Below, in pieces: positions 1-5,063 of a stretch of DNA of 5,360 nucleotides. The DNA is from Cyclobacteriaceae bacterium (lineage in GTDB: Bacteria; Bacteroidota; Bacteroidia; Cytophagales; Cyclobacteriaceae). Location of the stretch: positions 1 through 5,360 of the forward strand of contig JANYKP010000478.1 of assembly GCA_025358195.1 (NCBI GenBank). The letters run 5' to 3'. The position numbers and the translations under genes are program-made. Position 1 is the stretch's first letter. Each line of letters begins with the position of its first letter. The notes under the pieces were generated by a model, which worked only from the letters and a program-made list of their open reading frames with translations, had not been told where the DNA came from and ran no database searches.

Positions 1-1058
1 GTGGTGTGGGCCTTGCCGCGGTGGAGTTGGGGAAAGTGATGGGTGCAAAAGTTATCGCTGCAGCTTCTTCTCAGGACAAACTTGCCATCTGCCAGGAGAA
101 GGGCGCGGATTTTCTCATCGACTACTCCAAAGAGGATTTAAAAACCCGCATCAAAGAAATCACCAATGAAAAAGGTGTCGATGTCGTGTATGACCCGGTG
201 GGTGGCACACTGTCGGAAGCCGCCTTGCGTTCGATGGGATGGAAAGGCCGTTACCTGGTAGTTGGATTTGCGTCGGGTGTCATTCCGCAGTTCCCTGCCA
301 ACCTTCCTTTATTGAAAGGCTGCTCGATCGTAGGAGTTTTTTGGGGCAGTTTTGCTGAACGCGAACCAACACAGAGCCTTCAAAACTTCGGTACTTTGCT
401 ATCGTGGATCAACTCCGGTAAAATCAAACAGCACATTGACAAAATCTATGCCTTGGAGGATGCGCCTGCCGCCTTGCAAGATTTAATGGAACGGAAAGTG
501 AAAGGAAAAGCAGTCATAAAGGTTGGGACGTGGACAGAAGTTCCCGCTGAAATGTTAACACCGCGCATCGCAAACGCAAACAGCGAAACCTCCGCTCGGG
601 CGCCAAAACCCTTGGTACTGAATCTTAAGGATATTAAAAAGCATATCGGACAATCCCTGGCGGTCAGCGATTGGTTCACTGTATCTCAGGAAATGATTAA
701 CGATTTCGCAAAAGCCACGCACGACTATCAATGGATTCACGTGGATACTGAAAAGGCCAAAGAACATATGCCCGATGGTAAGACGATTGCCCATGGCTAC
801 CTTACCATGTCGCTTGCCTCAAAATTTTTCTTTGAATTGCTCACACTTGAGGGGGTTACAACATCCATTAATTACGGCCTCAACAAGGCAAGATTTCCCG
901 TCGCAGTAAAATCGGGAAGTCGTATCCGGATGAGTGGCCGCATCATGAACGTGGAGGATATGCCCGGCGGAGTCAAACTTTTTCTGGAATGTAAAATTGA
1001 AGTGGAGGGGGAAGAGAAGCCAGCGTATGTAGGGGAATTGATAACAGCGTTATATTAG
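1..1058 (+). CDS. Quinone-oxidoreductase-type MDR domain fused to MaoC (R)-enoyl-CoA hydratase, 5'-truncated
   Basis: The reading frame is open from the first complete codon (position 3) to the TAG at 1056-1058, so the true start lies upstream. Residue numbers count from the GTG at 6. Residues 1-173 are the nucleotide-binding half of a medium-chain dehydrogenase/reductase: the window opens inside the GGVG-type dinucleotide motif (GVGLAAVELGK), followed by the DVVYDPVGG strand (59-67), GRYLVVGFASG (81-91) and GKAVIKVG (167-174). The GroES-like half, about 150 residues, is lost. After a linker (about 174-204, SETSARAPK), residues 205-350 form a MaoC/NodN-like hot-dog domain with the hydratase-2 signature: Asp240 and His245 (five apart, in THDYQWIHVD), then IAHGYL (261-266) and INYGLNKARFP (288-298). 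The hydratase part should add water to trans-2-enoyl-CoA to give (R)-3-hydroxyacyl-CoA; the MDR part is an NAD(P)H-dependent reductase of unknown substrate. No stop separates the domains. Met183 (position 552) could be a separate MaoC start but has no visible ribosome site. Family calls are solid; the physiological substrate is not. Confidence 0.88.
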   Translation, partial: GVGLAAVELGKVMGAKVIAAASSQDKLAICQEKGADFLIDYSKEDLKTRIKEITNEKGVDVVYDPVGGTLSEAALRSMGWKGRYLVVGFASGVIPQFPANLPLLKGCSIVGVFWGSFAEREPTQSLQNFGTLLSWINSGKIKQHIDKIYALEDAPAALQDLMERKVKGKAVIKVGTWTEVPAEMLTPRIANANSETSARAPKPLVLNLKDIKKHIGQSLAVSDWFTVSQEMINDFAKATHDYQWIHVDTEKAKEHMPDGKTIAHGYLTMSLASKFFFELLTLEGVTTSINYGLNKARFPVAVKSGSRIRMSGRIMNVEDMPGGVKLFLECKIEVEGEEKPAYVGELITALY

Positions 1059-1133
1059 GGAGGGTGTTAGGTGTTGGGTGTTGGCTTTTCGCAACTGATA
1101 CTGGGAGTCGGGCCAGTCCGAAGTCCAATTAAT

Positions 1134-1182
1134 CTCTGCGGCCTTCGCGTGATTTTCCTCCGCGAACTTTGTGGTAAAAAAA
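1134..1182 (+). repeat. Short degenerate tandem repeat of CTCTGCG/CTTCGCG units
   Basis: Four related words follow each other: CTCTGCGG, CCTTCGCGTG, CCTCCGCGAA and CTTTGTGGT, ending in an A-run. Each is a variant of C-T-n-[TC]-G-[CT]-G. This resembles a low-complexity intergenic repeat (CTTTGCGnCCTTTGCGT-like) that I recall from many bacterial genomes; that resemblance is from memory and unverified. It sits inside the interior of the larger heptad hairpin. Confidence 0.5.
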
Positions 1183-1198
1183 TCGGACACTAACTATC
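1168..1198 (+). promoter_or_regulatory. Weak Bacteroidetes-type promoter candidate for the SDR gene
   Basis: TTTG at 1168-1171 is followed after 19 bases by TAACTATC at 1191-1198. The known Bacteroidetes primary sigma consensus is TTTG at -33 and TAnnTTTG at -7, so the upstream box and spacing fit, but the -7 box matches only four of six fixed positions. It would start transcription about 75 bases before the SDR ATG. Chance occurrence is a real possibility in this repeat-rich AT stretch. Confidence 0.2.
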
Positions 1199-1279
1199 AA
1201 GAACGAACCGCCAAAGCCCAAGACCCAAGACCCAACACCCAACACCTACTAAGTACCAACAATTAAAAAAACACAACCA

Positions 1280-2017
1280 ATGAGATTAAAAAACAAAATC
1301 GCCATCGTCACCGGCGGCGCCAGCGGAATCGGACTTGCTACCGTACATGCGTTTGTCCGCGAAGGTGCATCGGTTATCCTGTGGGATCTCTCTGAGAAGG
1401 GAACGGATATTGCTAAAAAGCTGACAGAAGCAGGTCACCGCGTTACATTTGCAAAGGTTTCAGTTGCCAACAAAAATGAGGTGCAAAAAGCCACCGAGGC
1501 CGTAATTAAACAATTTGGTCGCATTGATATACTCATTAATAATGCGGGCATAACAAAAGATCGCACATTACTGAAAATGTCGAAAGAAGAATGGGATGAT
1601 GTGATCTCGGTCAACCTCACGGGTGTGTTCAATTGTACCCAGGCGGTGGTTCCCATTATGAAAGAGCAGAATTATGGGCGCATTGTGTCAGCTTCTTCTA
1701 ATGTAGCCATCCGTGGAAATTATGGTCAGACAAATTATGTTGCGACCAAAGCCGCCATCATCGGCATGGTAAAAGTTTGGGCGCTGGAGTTGGGGCGCTT
1801 TGGAATCACGGCGAACTGCATCGCTCCTGGCTTTATCAAGACCGCTATGACCGATGCCATTCCGGAAGATGTCAGAAATCAAATGATCACCCACATTCCC
1901 GCCGGCCGTTGGGGCCAGCCCGAAGACATCGCGAATGGATATGTTTATCTTGCATCAGACGAAGCATCGTTTGTGAATGGAATATGTTTGACAATCGATG
2001 GCGGAGCAGCAAGGTGA
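1280..2017 (+). CDS. SDR family 3-hydroxyacyl-CoA / 3-oxoacyl reductase (FabG-like)
   Basis: This is a complete 245-residue classical short-chain dehydrogenase, the usual FabG length. It has the cofactor motif TGGASGIG (11-18), NNAG (87-90), the active-site Asn112, and the catalytic Ser140, Tyr153 and Lys157 (YVATK). The C-terminal APGFIKTAMT segment (182-191) and IDGGAAR end are typical. Asp36 at the end of the second beta strand (VILWDLS) favours NAD(H) over NADPH in this superfamily, which fits an oxidative 3-hydroxyacyl-CoA dehydrogenase better than a biosynthetic FabG; that is inference. It lies between a hydratase and an acyl-CoA dehydrogenase, so the likely reaction is (R)-3-hydroxyacyl-CoA to 3-ketoacyl-CoA in the cytoplasm. 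The ATG at 1280 is preceded by the A-rich leader ACACAACCA and starts exactly at the conserved first strand (KNKIAIVTGG). An acetoacetyl-CoA reductase role (PhaB-like) is the main alternative. Confidence 0.93.
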   Translation: MRLKNKIAIVTGGASGIGLATVHAFVREGASVILWDLSEKGTDIAKKLTEAGHRVTFAKVSVANKNEVQKATEAVIKQFGRIDILINNAGITKDRTLLKMSKEEWDDVISVNLTGVFNCTQAVVPIMKEQNYGRIVSASSNVAIRGNYGQTNYVATKAAIIGMVKVWALELGRFGITANCIAPGFIKTAMTDAIPEDVRNQMITHIPAGRWGQPEDIANGYVYLASDEASFVNGICLTIDGGAAR

Positions 2018-2020
2018 ATT

Positions 2021-2139
2021 GGGTACTGGGTTCTAGGTATTGGGTACTGGCAGATTTAAGTTAATTTGAAATCTCACTCCCGTTGTAGTATCGGCAAGAA
2101 CCCAACACCCAGGACCAGAACCCAAGACCCAGAACCCAG
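2021..2139. repeat. Inverted heptad-array element, copy 2 (hairpin arms 2026-2050 and 2115-2139)
   Basis: The left arm has four 7-base units in phase: GGGTACT, GGGTTCT, AGGTATT, GGGTACT (2021-2048). The right arm carries inverted units AGAACCC, AACACCC, a 6-base AGGACC, AGAACCC, AAGACCC and AGAACCC (2097-2137). Bases 2026-2050 pair with 2115-2139 at 22 of 25 positions, with a 64-base interior. The left array begins 4 bases after the SDR stop codon and the right arm ends 5 bases before the next ATG, so the element fills nearly the whole gap. The sequence differs from copy 1 at the variable unit positions, but the design is the same. Confidence 0.85.
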
Positions 2140-2144
2140 CCAAC

Positions 2145-3950
2145 ATGACTCCCTACACCAACATGTTCCACCTCAAGTTCCTCCTCCAGGAAGTTCACCA
2201 GGTGAATGATTTATTTTCTCTTGAAAAATTTTCCCATTTGAACTGGGAACAAGTATGGATGATTGTTGAATCGGCAAAATTACTTGCCGACCGTGACATG
2301 GCACCCTTTTTCAAAGAAATGGATGAAACGCCTGCGCGGTATGATGGTAAGGGTGGCGTGGTCACACATCCACAATTAAAAACAATTATCCGGCAAGCCG
2401 CTGAACAAGGATGGATTGGGGGCGCCGCAAAATTTGAACACGGTGGACTTCAGCTTCCAATGATGATCTATAATGCCGGGCAGCATATTTTTCAGGCGGC
2501 TAATAATGGTTGCCAGGGATACTTCAGTCTCTCTGCCGGAGCAGCGGCACTGATCACGAGTTTTGGAAATGAAGAACAGATAAAGACTTTCGTTCCGCAC
2601 GTGTACGAAGGTCGGTGGCAGGCAACGATGGCATTGACGGAGCCACAGGCAGGCAGTTCGTTAACTGACATTGTCACGAGTGCCCGGCTGGTTGGTGATG
2701 GAGTTTATAATATAAAAGGTCAGAAGATTTTTATCTCCGGTGGCCAGCATGAAGCCTGCGACAATTTTATTCATCTTACCCTTGCACGAATTGAGGGAGC
2801 TCCGCCCGGTGTCAAAGGCATTTCACTTTTTATTATTCCGAAATTCTGGCCTGAAAAAGACGGCACGTTGAAATACAACGATGTGTTTTGTGCAGGCGAT
2901 TTTCAAAAAATGGGACAGCGCGGCTACTCCACCACGCACCTGGCTTTTGGTGACCAGGACAATTGCAGGGGATGGCTGCTGGGCGAACCGCACAAAGGTC
3001 TTTCATACATGTTTCAGATGATGAATGAAGCGCGAATTGGCGTTGGACAGACGGCCGCCTCCGTTGCGATGGCCGCCTATCAGGCATCACTTCAATATGC
3101 AAACGAGCGTCCACAGGGCAGGCTCCCCAGTGAGAAAGATCCGATGAAACCACCCACGATGATCATCAATCATCCCGATGTGCAGCGGATGTTATTAACT
3201 CAAAAAGCGATTGCGGAGGGTGCCCTGTCGCTGGCGATGGAGTGTAACCGGTTGTATGATCTTGCTCACGCTTCATCGGGTGACGAACAACATTCATCGT
3301 GGTTGCTGTTGGAAATCCTCACACCGATCGTAAAGACCTATTCATCCGAACATGGTAGCCGTTCGGCGGCGTTAGCCATTCAAATACTGGGAGGTTATGG
3401 CTTCACCACTGATTTTCCAGTGCAGCAACATTACAGGGATTTGAAAATCATGTCCATCTATGAAGGTACTACGGGTATTCAATCCCTTGACTTGCTGGGC
3501 CGCAAGGTGATGATGGAAAAAGGGAAGGCCCTTCACGAACTTCTAAAAGCCGTTGGCGATACGATTAACAAGGCCGATACCTATGAAGTGCTGAAGCCTT
3601 ATGCGAAAAATCTGAGAGATGAATTGCAACGTATTCAGTCGGTCCTTGTGCATCTTGGCAAATTTGCCACGGCTGCTGAACTTGACCGTTACTTGTCGGA
3701 TGCCGCTATTTTCATGGATCAAATCAGTTATGTGGTCATCGCATGGCAATGGCTGAAGCAGGCAACGATCGCTTATACACAACTTCAGTCTGCTAACTTT
3801 TCGATGCAGGTCCGCGAATTTTACGAAGGCAAAGTGCACACCATGAAATTCTTCTTTCGTTACGAATTACCCCACGCAGAAGCATGCGCTAAAACGATTA
3901 TGGATCCCGAGTTCCTTACCAATTTGAAGAAGCGGGAGGTTTTTGTTTAA
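2145..3950 (+). CDS. Large acyl-CoA dehydrogenase, DmdC/AcdA-like (about 600 residues)
   Basis: This is a complete 601-residue FAD-dependent acyl-CoA dehydrogenase that should convert an acyl-CoA to trans-2-enoyl-CoA and pass electrons to electron-transfer flavoprotein. Residues 7-38 are the N-terminal extension of the large family. The central domain shows MALTEPQAGSSL (162-173), where the family usually has AGSD, then YNIKGQKIFISGGQHE (188-203) and GVKGISLFIIPK (222-233). The FAD-contacting QILGGYGF is at 413-420, and the catalytic base is Glu440 in IYEGTTGIQ (438-446), followed by LLGRK (450-454). Residues 455-601 are the helical C-terminal extension that separates this class from the roughly 380-residue MCAD type. 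The layout resembles 3-methylmercaptopropionyl-CoA dehydrogenase DmdC, but the paralogous family is broad, so the substrate is open. Start choice is uncertain: Met7 (2163) is preceded by the same CCAAC as Met1 and lies closer to the conserved N-terminus. Confidence 0.92.
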   Translation: MTPYTNMFHLKFLLQEVHQVNDLFSLEKFSHLNWEQVWMIVESAKLLADRDMAPFFKEMDETPARYDGKGGVVTHPQLKTIIRQAAEQGWIGGAAKFEHGGLQLPMMIYNAGQHIFQAANNGCQGYFSLSAGAAALITSFGNEEQIKTFVPHVYEGRWQATMALTEPQAGSSLTDIVTSARLVGDGVYNIKGQKIFISGGQHEACDNFIHLTLARIEGAPPGVKGISLFIIPKFWPEKDGTLKYNDVFCAGDFQKMGQRGYSTTHLAFGDQDNCRGWLLGEPHKGLSYMFQMMNEARIGVGQTAASVAMAAYQASLQYANERPQGRLPSEKDPMKPPTMIINHPDVQRMLLTQKAIAEGALSLAMECNRLYDLAHASSGDEQHSSWLLLEILTPIVKTYSSEHGSRSAALAIQILGGYGFTTDFPVQQHYRDLKIMSIYEGTTGIQSLDLLGRKVMMEKGKALHELLKAVGDTINKADTYEVLKPYAKNLRDELQRIQSVLVHLGKFATAAELDRYLSDAAIFMDQISYVVIAWQWLKQATIAYTQLQSANFSMQVREFYEGKVHTMKFFFRYELPHAEACAKTIMDPEFLTNLKKREVFV

Positions 3951-3961
3951 GAGCTCAACGA

Positions 3962-4108
3962 TTCAGCTCGGCATGGCTCGCAGCAACAAGCCTCCTCATC
4001 CCGTGCTGCGTCCTACCGAGCGCAAGCGAGGTATCTCCGCTTCCAGGTACACAGCACTTTATAAATAAGATACCCCGCTGTCTAACCTTACCCTTCTATT
4101 GCCGCTCT
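3962..4108. repeat. 147-base tandem repeat, copy 1
   Basis: It starts at TTCAGCT and aligns with 4109-4259 over its whole length, at roughly three-quarters identity by eye. The strongest shared block is GCGTCCTACCGAGCGC (4008-4023). Inside it, AGCGAGGTATCT (4025-4036) pairs with AGATACCCCGCT (4068-4079) at 11 of 12 positions across a 31-base loop, giving a miniature inverted-repeat design. The loop carries CCAGGTA and CACTTTATA words that recur in copy 2. Confidence 0.75.
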
Positions 4109-4259
4109 TTCAAGCACGCATGACTCGAAGCAACAGGTCGCCGCCCATCCATTGCCGCGTCCTACCGAGCGCAGCGAGGTACCTCGCTTTTCAGGTAGGC
4201 AGTACTTTATATTAAGAAGATGACTCGCTGTTTAACCCGCACCCTTCGATTGCTATTAT
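4109..4259. repeat. 147-base tandem repeat, copy 2 (diverged)
   Basis: It directly abuts copy 1 and shares GCGTCCTACCGAGCGC (4157-4172), GCATG.CTCG.AGCAACA near its start, and CAGGTA, TACTTTATA and CGCTGT.TAACC further on. The internal inverted arms AGCGAGGTACCT (4173-4184) and AGATGACTCGCT (4218-4229) now pair at only 9 of 12 positions. Instead AGCGAGGTACCTCGCT (4173-4188) has become a perfect 16-base palindrome, and CCTACC (4161-4166) can pair with GGTAGG (4194-4199). A short TTCAGCT at 4260-4266, matching the start of copy 1, may be the remnant of a third unit. Confidence 0.7.
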
Positions 4260-4419
4260 TTCAGCTAGAAAATGCCATTATGGCTTATAATCTTAAGTAA
4301 AAGAACCAATTACGGTCATTATGTCTTTATTTTAGTCCAAAAATCCTATCGGCACAAATTTTCCTGTAAGGGTAACAGTTCACTAAAAACTAATTGTTCA
4401 ACCAAAAACATTTACAGCT

Positions 4420-4848
4420 ATGAGTATCATCCGATATAAAACGAGTGACCTCCTGCCGACATCCTTCAGCAGCCTGGTCGATGGTTTCTTCAACGATTCA
4501 CTTACCCGCTCGGGCGGCAGCGCATTCTTACCGAAAGTGGACATCATTGAAAACGAAACTTCGTATGAGCTCCATGTGGCAGCACCCGGACTCAGTAAAG
4601 AAGATTTTAACATTGAGTTGAATGACAATTTCATCACCGTAAGCGGCGAGCGCAAATTCCAGAACGAGAAGAATGAAAAAAATTATCATTCCATCGAAAC
4701 CCAGTATGGTTCCTTCAGCCGTTCGTTCTCTTTACCGGAAAATGTCGATAGCTCGAAGATCAACGCCAAATACAACAATGGCATCCTCGAACTGACAATT
4801 CCGAAGGATGAAAAGAAAGCAATTAAGACCACCATTAAGGTGAACTAA
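4420..4848 (+). CDS. Small heat-shock protein, Hsp20/alpha-crystallin family
   Basis: This is a complete 142-residue cytoplasmic chaperone of the usual size for bacterial Hsp20. It should hold unfolding proteins in large oligomers, without ATP, until refolding chaperones take over. The variable N-terminal arm (1-36, LVDGFFNDSL) leads into the alpha-crystallin domain (about 37-129): LPKVDIIENETSYELHVAAPG (37-57), then DFNIELNDNFITVSGER (62-78) and the hallmark AKYNNGILELTIPK (116-129), with the GIL core at 121-123. The C-terminal tail contains an I-x-V motif (Ile139, Val141), the type of anchor that docks neighbouring subunits. The ATG at 4420 follows an A-rich leader without a Shine-Dalgarno sequence. 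The gene appears monocistronic: a long leader lies upstream and a strong terminator starts 20 bases after the stop codon. Heat-shock control is expected from the family but no operator is visible. Confidence 0.95.
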   Translation: MSIIRYKTSDLLPTSFSSLVDGFFNDSLTRSGGSAFLPKVDIIENETSYELHVAAPGLSKEDFNIELNDNFITVSGERKFQNEKNEKNYHSIETQYGSFSRSFSLPENVDSSKINAKYNNGILELTIPKDEKKAIKTTIKVN

Positions 4849-4868
4849 GGATTTGGGTGTGGGTAGGT

Positions 4869-4901
4869 AAGGGTGTCCCGGAAACGGGCGCCCTTTTTTT
4901 T
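4869..4901 (+). terminator. Rho-independent terminator after hsp20
   Basis: GGGTGTCCCG (4871-4880) pairs with CGGGCGCCC (4885-4893) as nine base pairs with one bulged T and one G-T pair, closed by a GAAA tetraloop. The flanking AA at 4869-4870 can extend the stem into the T-run. Eight T's follow directly (4894-4901). Placement 20 bases after the hsp20 stop and the orientation fit termination of hsp20 transcripts. Confidence 0.92.
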
Positions 4902-4919
4902 ATGCTGAATTCGGGTTAT

Positions 4920-4973
4920 GGTCGGTGACAACATCGACGACCATTTGTCCCGGGGTCGGTGTTGTCACCGACC
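4920..4973. repeat. Nested palindrome: two GTCGGTG-N4-CACCGAC units in one long inverted repeat
   Basis: Bases 4920-4938 are complementary to 4955-4973 over all 19 positions, with one G-T wobble and a 16-base loop. Each arm is itself a hairpin: GTCGGTG-ACAA-CATCGAC (4921-4938, one G-T pair) and GTCGGTG-TTGT-CACCGAC (4955-4972, perfect). No T-run follows, so it is not a standard terminator for the + strand. It lies between the hsp20 terminator and the protease gene and resembles the paired palindromes seen in REP/BIME-type intergenic elements. Confidence 0.85.
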
Positions 4974-5042
4974 GCTCTGATTAATTCCTGATGAATCTTT
5001 ACCTTTCATTTAGCGTTGGTGAAGGGTATGCAGGAATAACAC

Positions 5043-5050
5043 TAACTTTC
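5043..5050 (+). promoter_or_regulatory. Possible -7 promoter box for the HtrA gene
   Basis: TAACTTTC matches the Bacteroidetes -7 consensus TAnnTTTG at five of six fixed positions and lies 13 bases before the ATG. The nearest upstream partner is TTGG at 5016-5019, with a 23-base spacer, longer than ideal. If real, the transcript would have a very short leader. An independent promoter is expected here because a terminator precedes the gene. Confidence 0.25.
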
Positions 5051-5063
5051 GAACCGAAACAGT

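Larger units (their letters stand above)
1062..1248. repeat. Inverted heptad-array element, copy 1 (hairpin arms 1068-1084 and 1232-1248)
   Basis: The left arm has three 7-base units (GGGTGTT, AGGTGTT, GGGTGTT) at 1062-1082, with GG following. The right arm has the inverted units AAGACCC, AAGACCC, AACACCC and AACACCT at 1220-1247, preceded by a partial unit at 1214. A 17-base stretch, TAGGTGTTGGGTGTTGG (1068-1084), is perfectly complementary to 1232-1248, leaving a 147-base interior. The same architecture recurs in the next gap (2021-2139), so this is a repeat family and not a chance palindrome. Confidence 0.85.
1059..1279. other. Repeat-filled gap between the MDR-MaoC gene and the SDR gene
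   Basis: There is no coding region in these 221 bases. From left to right they hold a GGGTNTT heptad array (1062-1084), a short unassigned stretch, a CTCTGCG/CTTCGCG-type repeat (1134-1182), a weak promoter-like pair (1168-1198), an inverted heptad array (1214-1247), and an A-rich leader (1260-1279) just before the SDR start. The A-rich leader without a GGAGG sequence fits Bacteroidetes translation starts. No T-run terminator is visible, so read-through from the upstream gene is possible. Confidence 0.8.
3951..4419. other. Gene-free region before hsp20: tandem repeat plus AT-rich leader
   Basis: These 469 bases show no credible coding region. The first 300 or so hold two diverged copies of a 147-base repeat (3962-4259). 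The remainder, 4260-4419, is AT-rich leader for hsp20. It contains a small palindrome, GCCAT-T-ATGGC (4274-4284), a TATAAT at 4286-4291 about 130 bases before the ATG, and TAATTGTT (4391-4398), a poor match to TAnnTTTG. No CIRCE operator (TTAGCACTC-N9-GAGTGCTAA) and no convincing heat-shock promoter was seen. No T-run terminator follows the acyl-CoA dehydrogenase stop codon. Confidence 0.75.

Noticed and set aside
552..1058. MaoC as a separate gene starting at the ATG at 552
   Set aside because: The frame is continuous with the MDR domain, and no ribosome site, A-rich leader or stop codon separates the two; the fusion is the simpler reading.
1777..2064. A 95-codon open frame overlapping the end of the SDR gene
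   Set aside because: It lies in another frame over a well-conserved SDR gene, and its last residues are simply the translated heptad repeat (WVLGSRYWVL).
446..3839. Several minus-strand frames of 61-106 codons over the metabolic genes
   Set aside because: All are antisense to conserved domains, lack recognisable folds and have no leader features.
3951..4000. Terminator for the acyl-CoA dehydrogenase transcript
   Set aside because: No GC-rich hairpin followed by a T-run was found; the next hairpin-capable DNA belongs to the tandem repeat.
3962..4259. CRISPR-like repetition
   Set aside because: There are only two long, diverged, directly abutting units; no short identical repeats with unique spacers and no cas genes.
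4286..4291. TATAAT as an hsp20 promoter
   Set aside because: No matching -35 was found at proper distance, it is about 130 bases from the ATG, and the Bacteroidetes primary sigma factor uses a different consensus in an AT-rich stretch where this word is expected by chance.
4378..4419. CIRCE or other heat-shock operator before hsp20
   Set aside because: No TTAGCACTC-N9-GAGTGCTAA or comparable inverted repeat is present in the leader.
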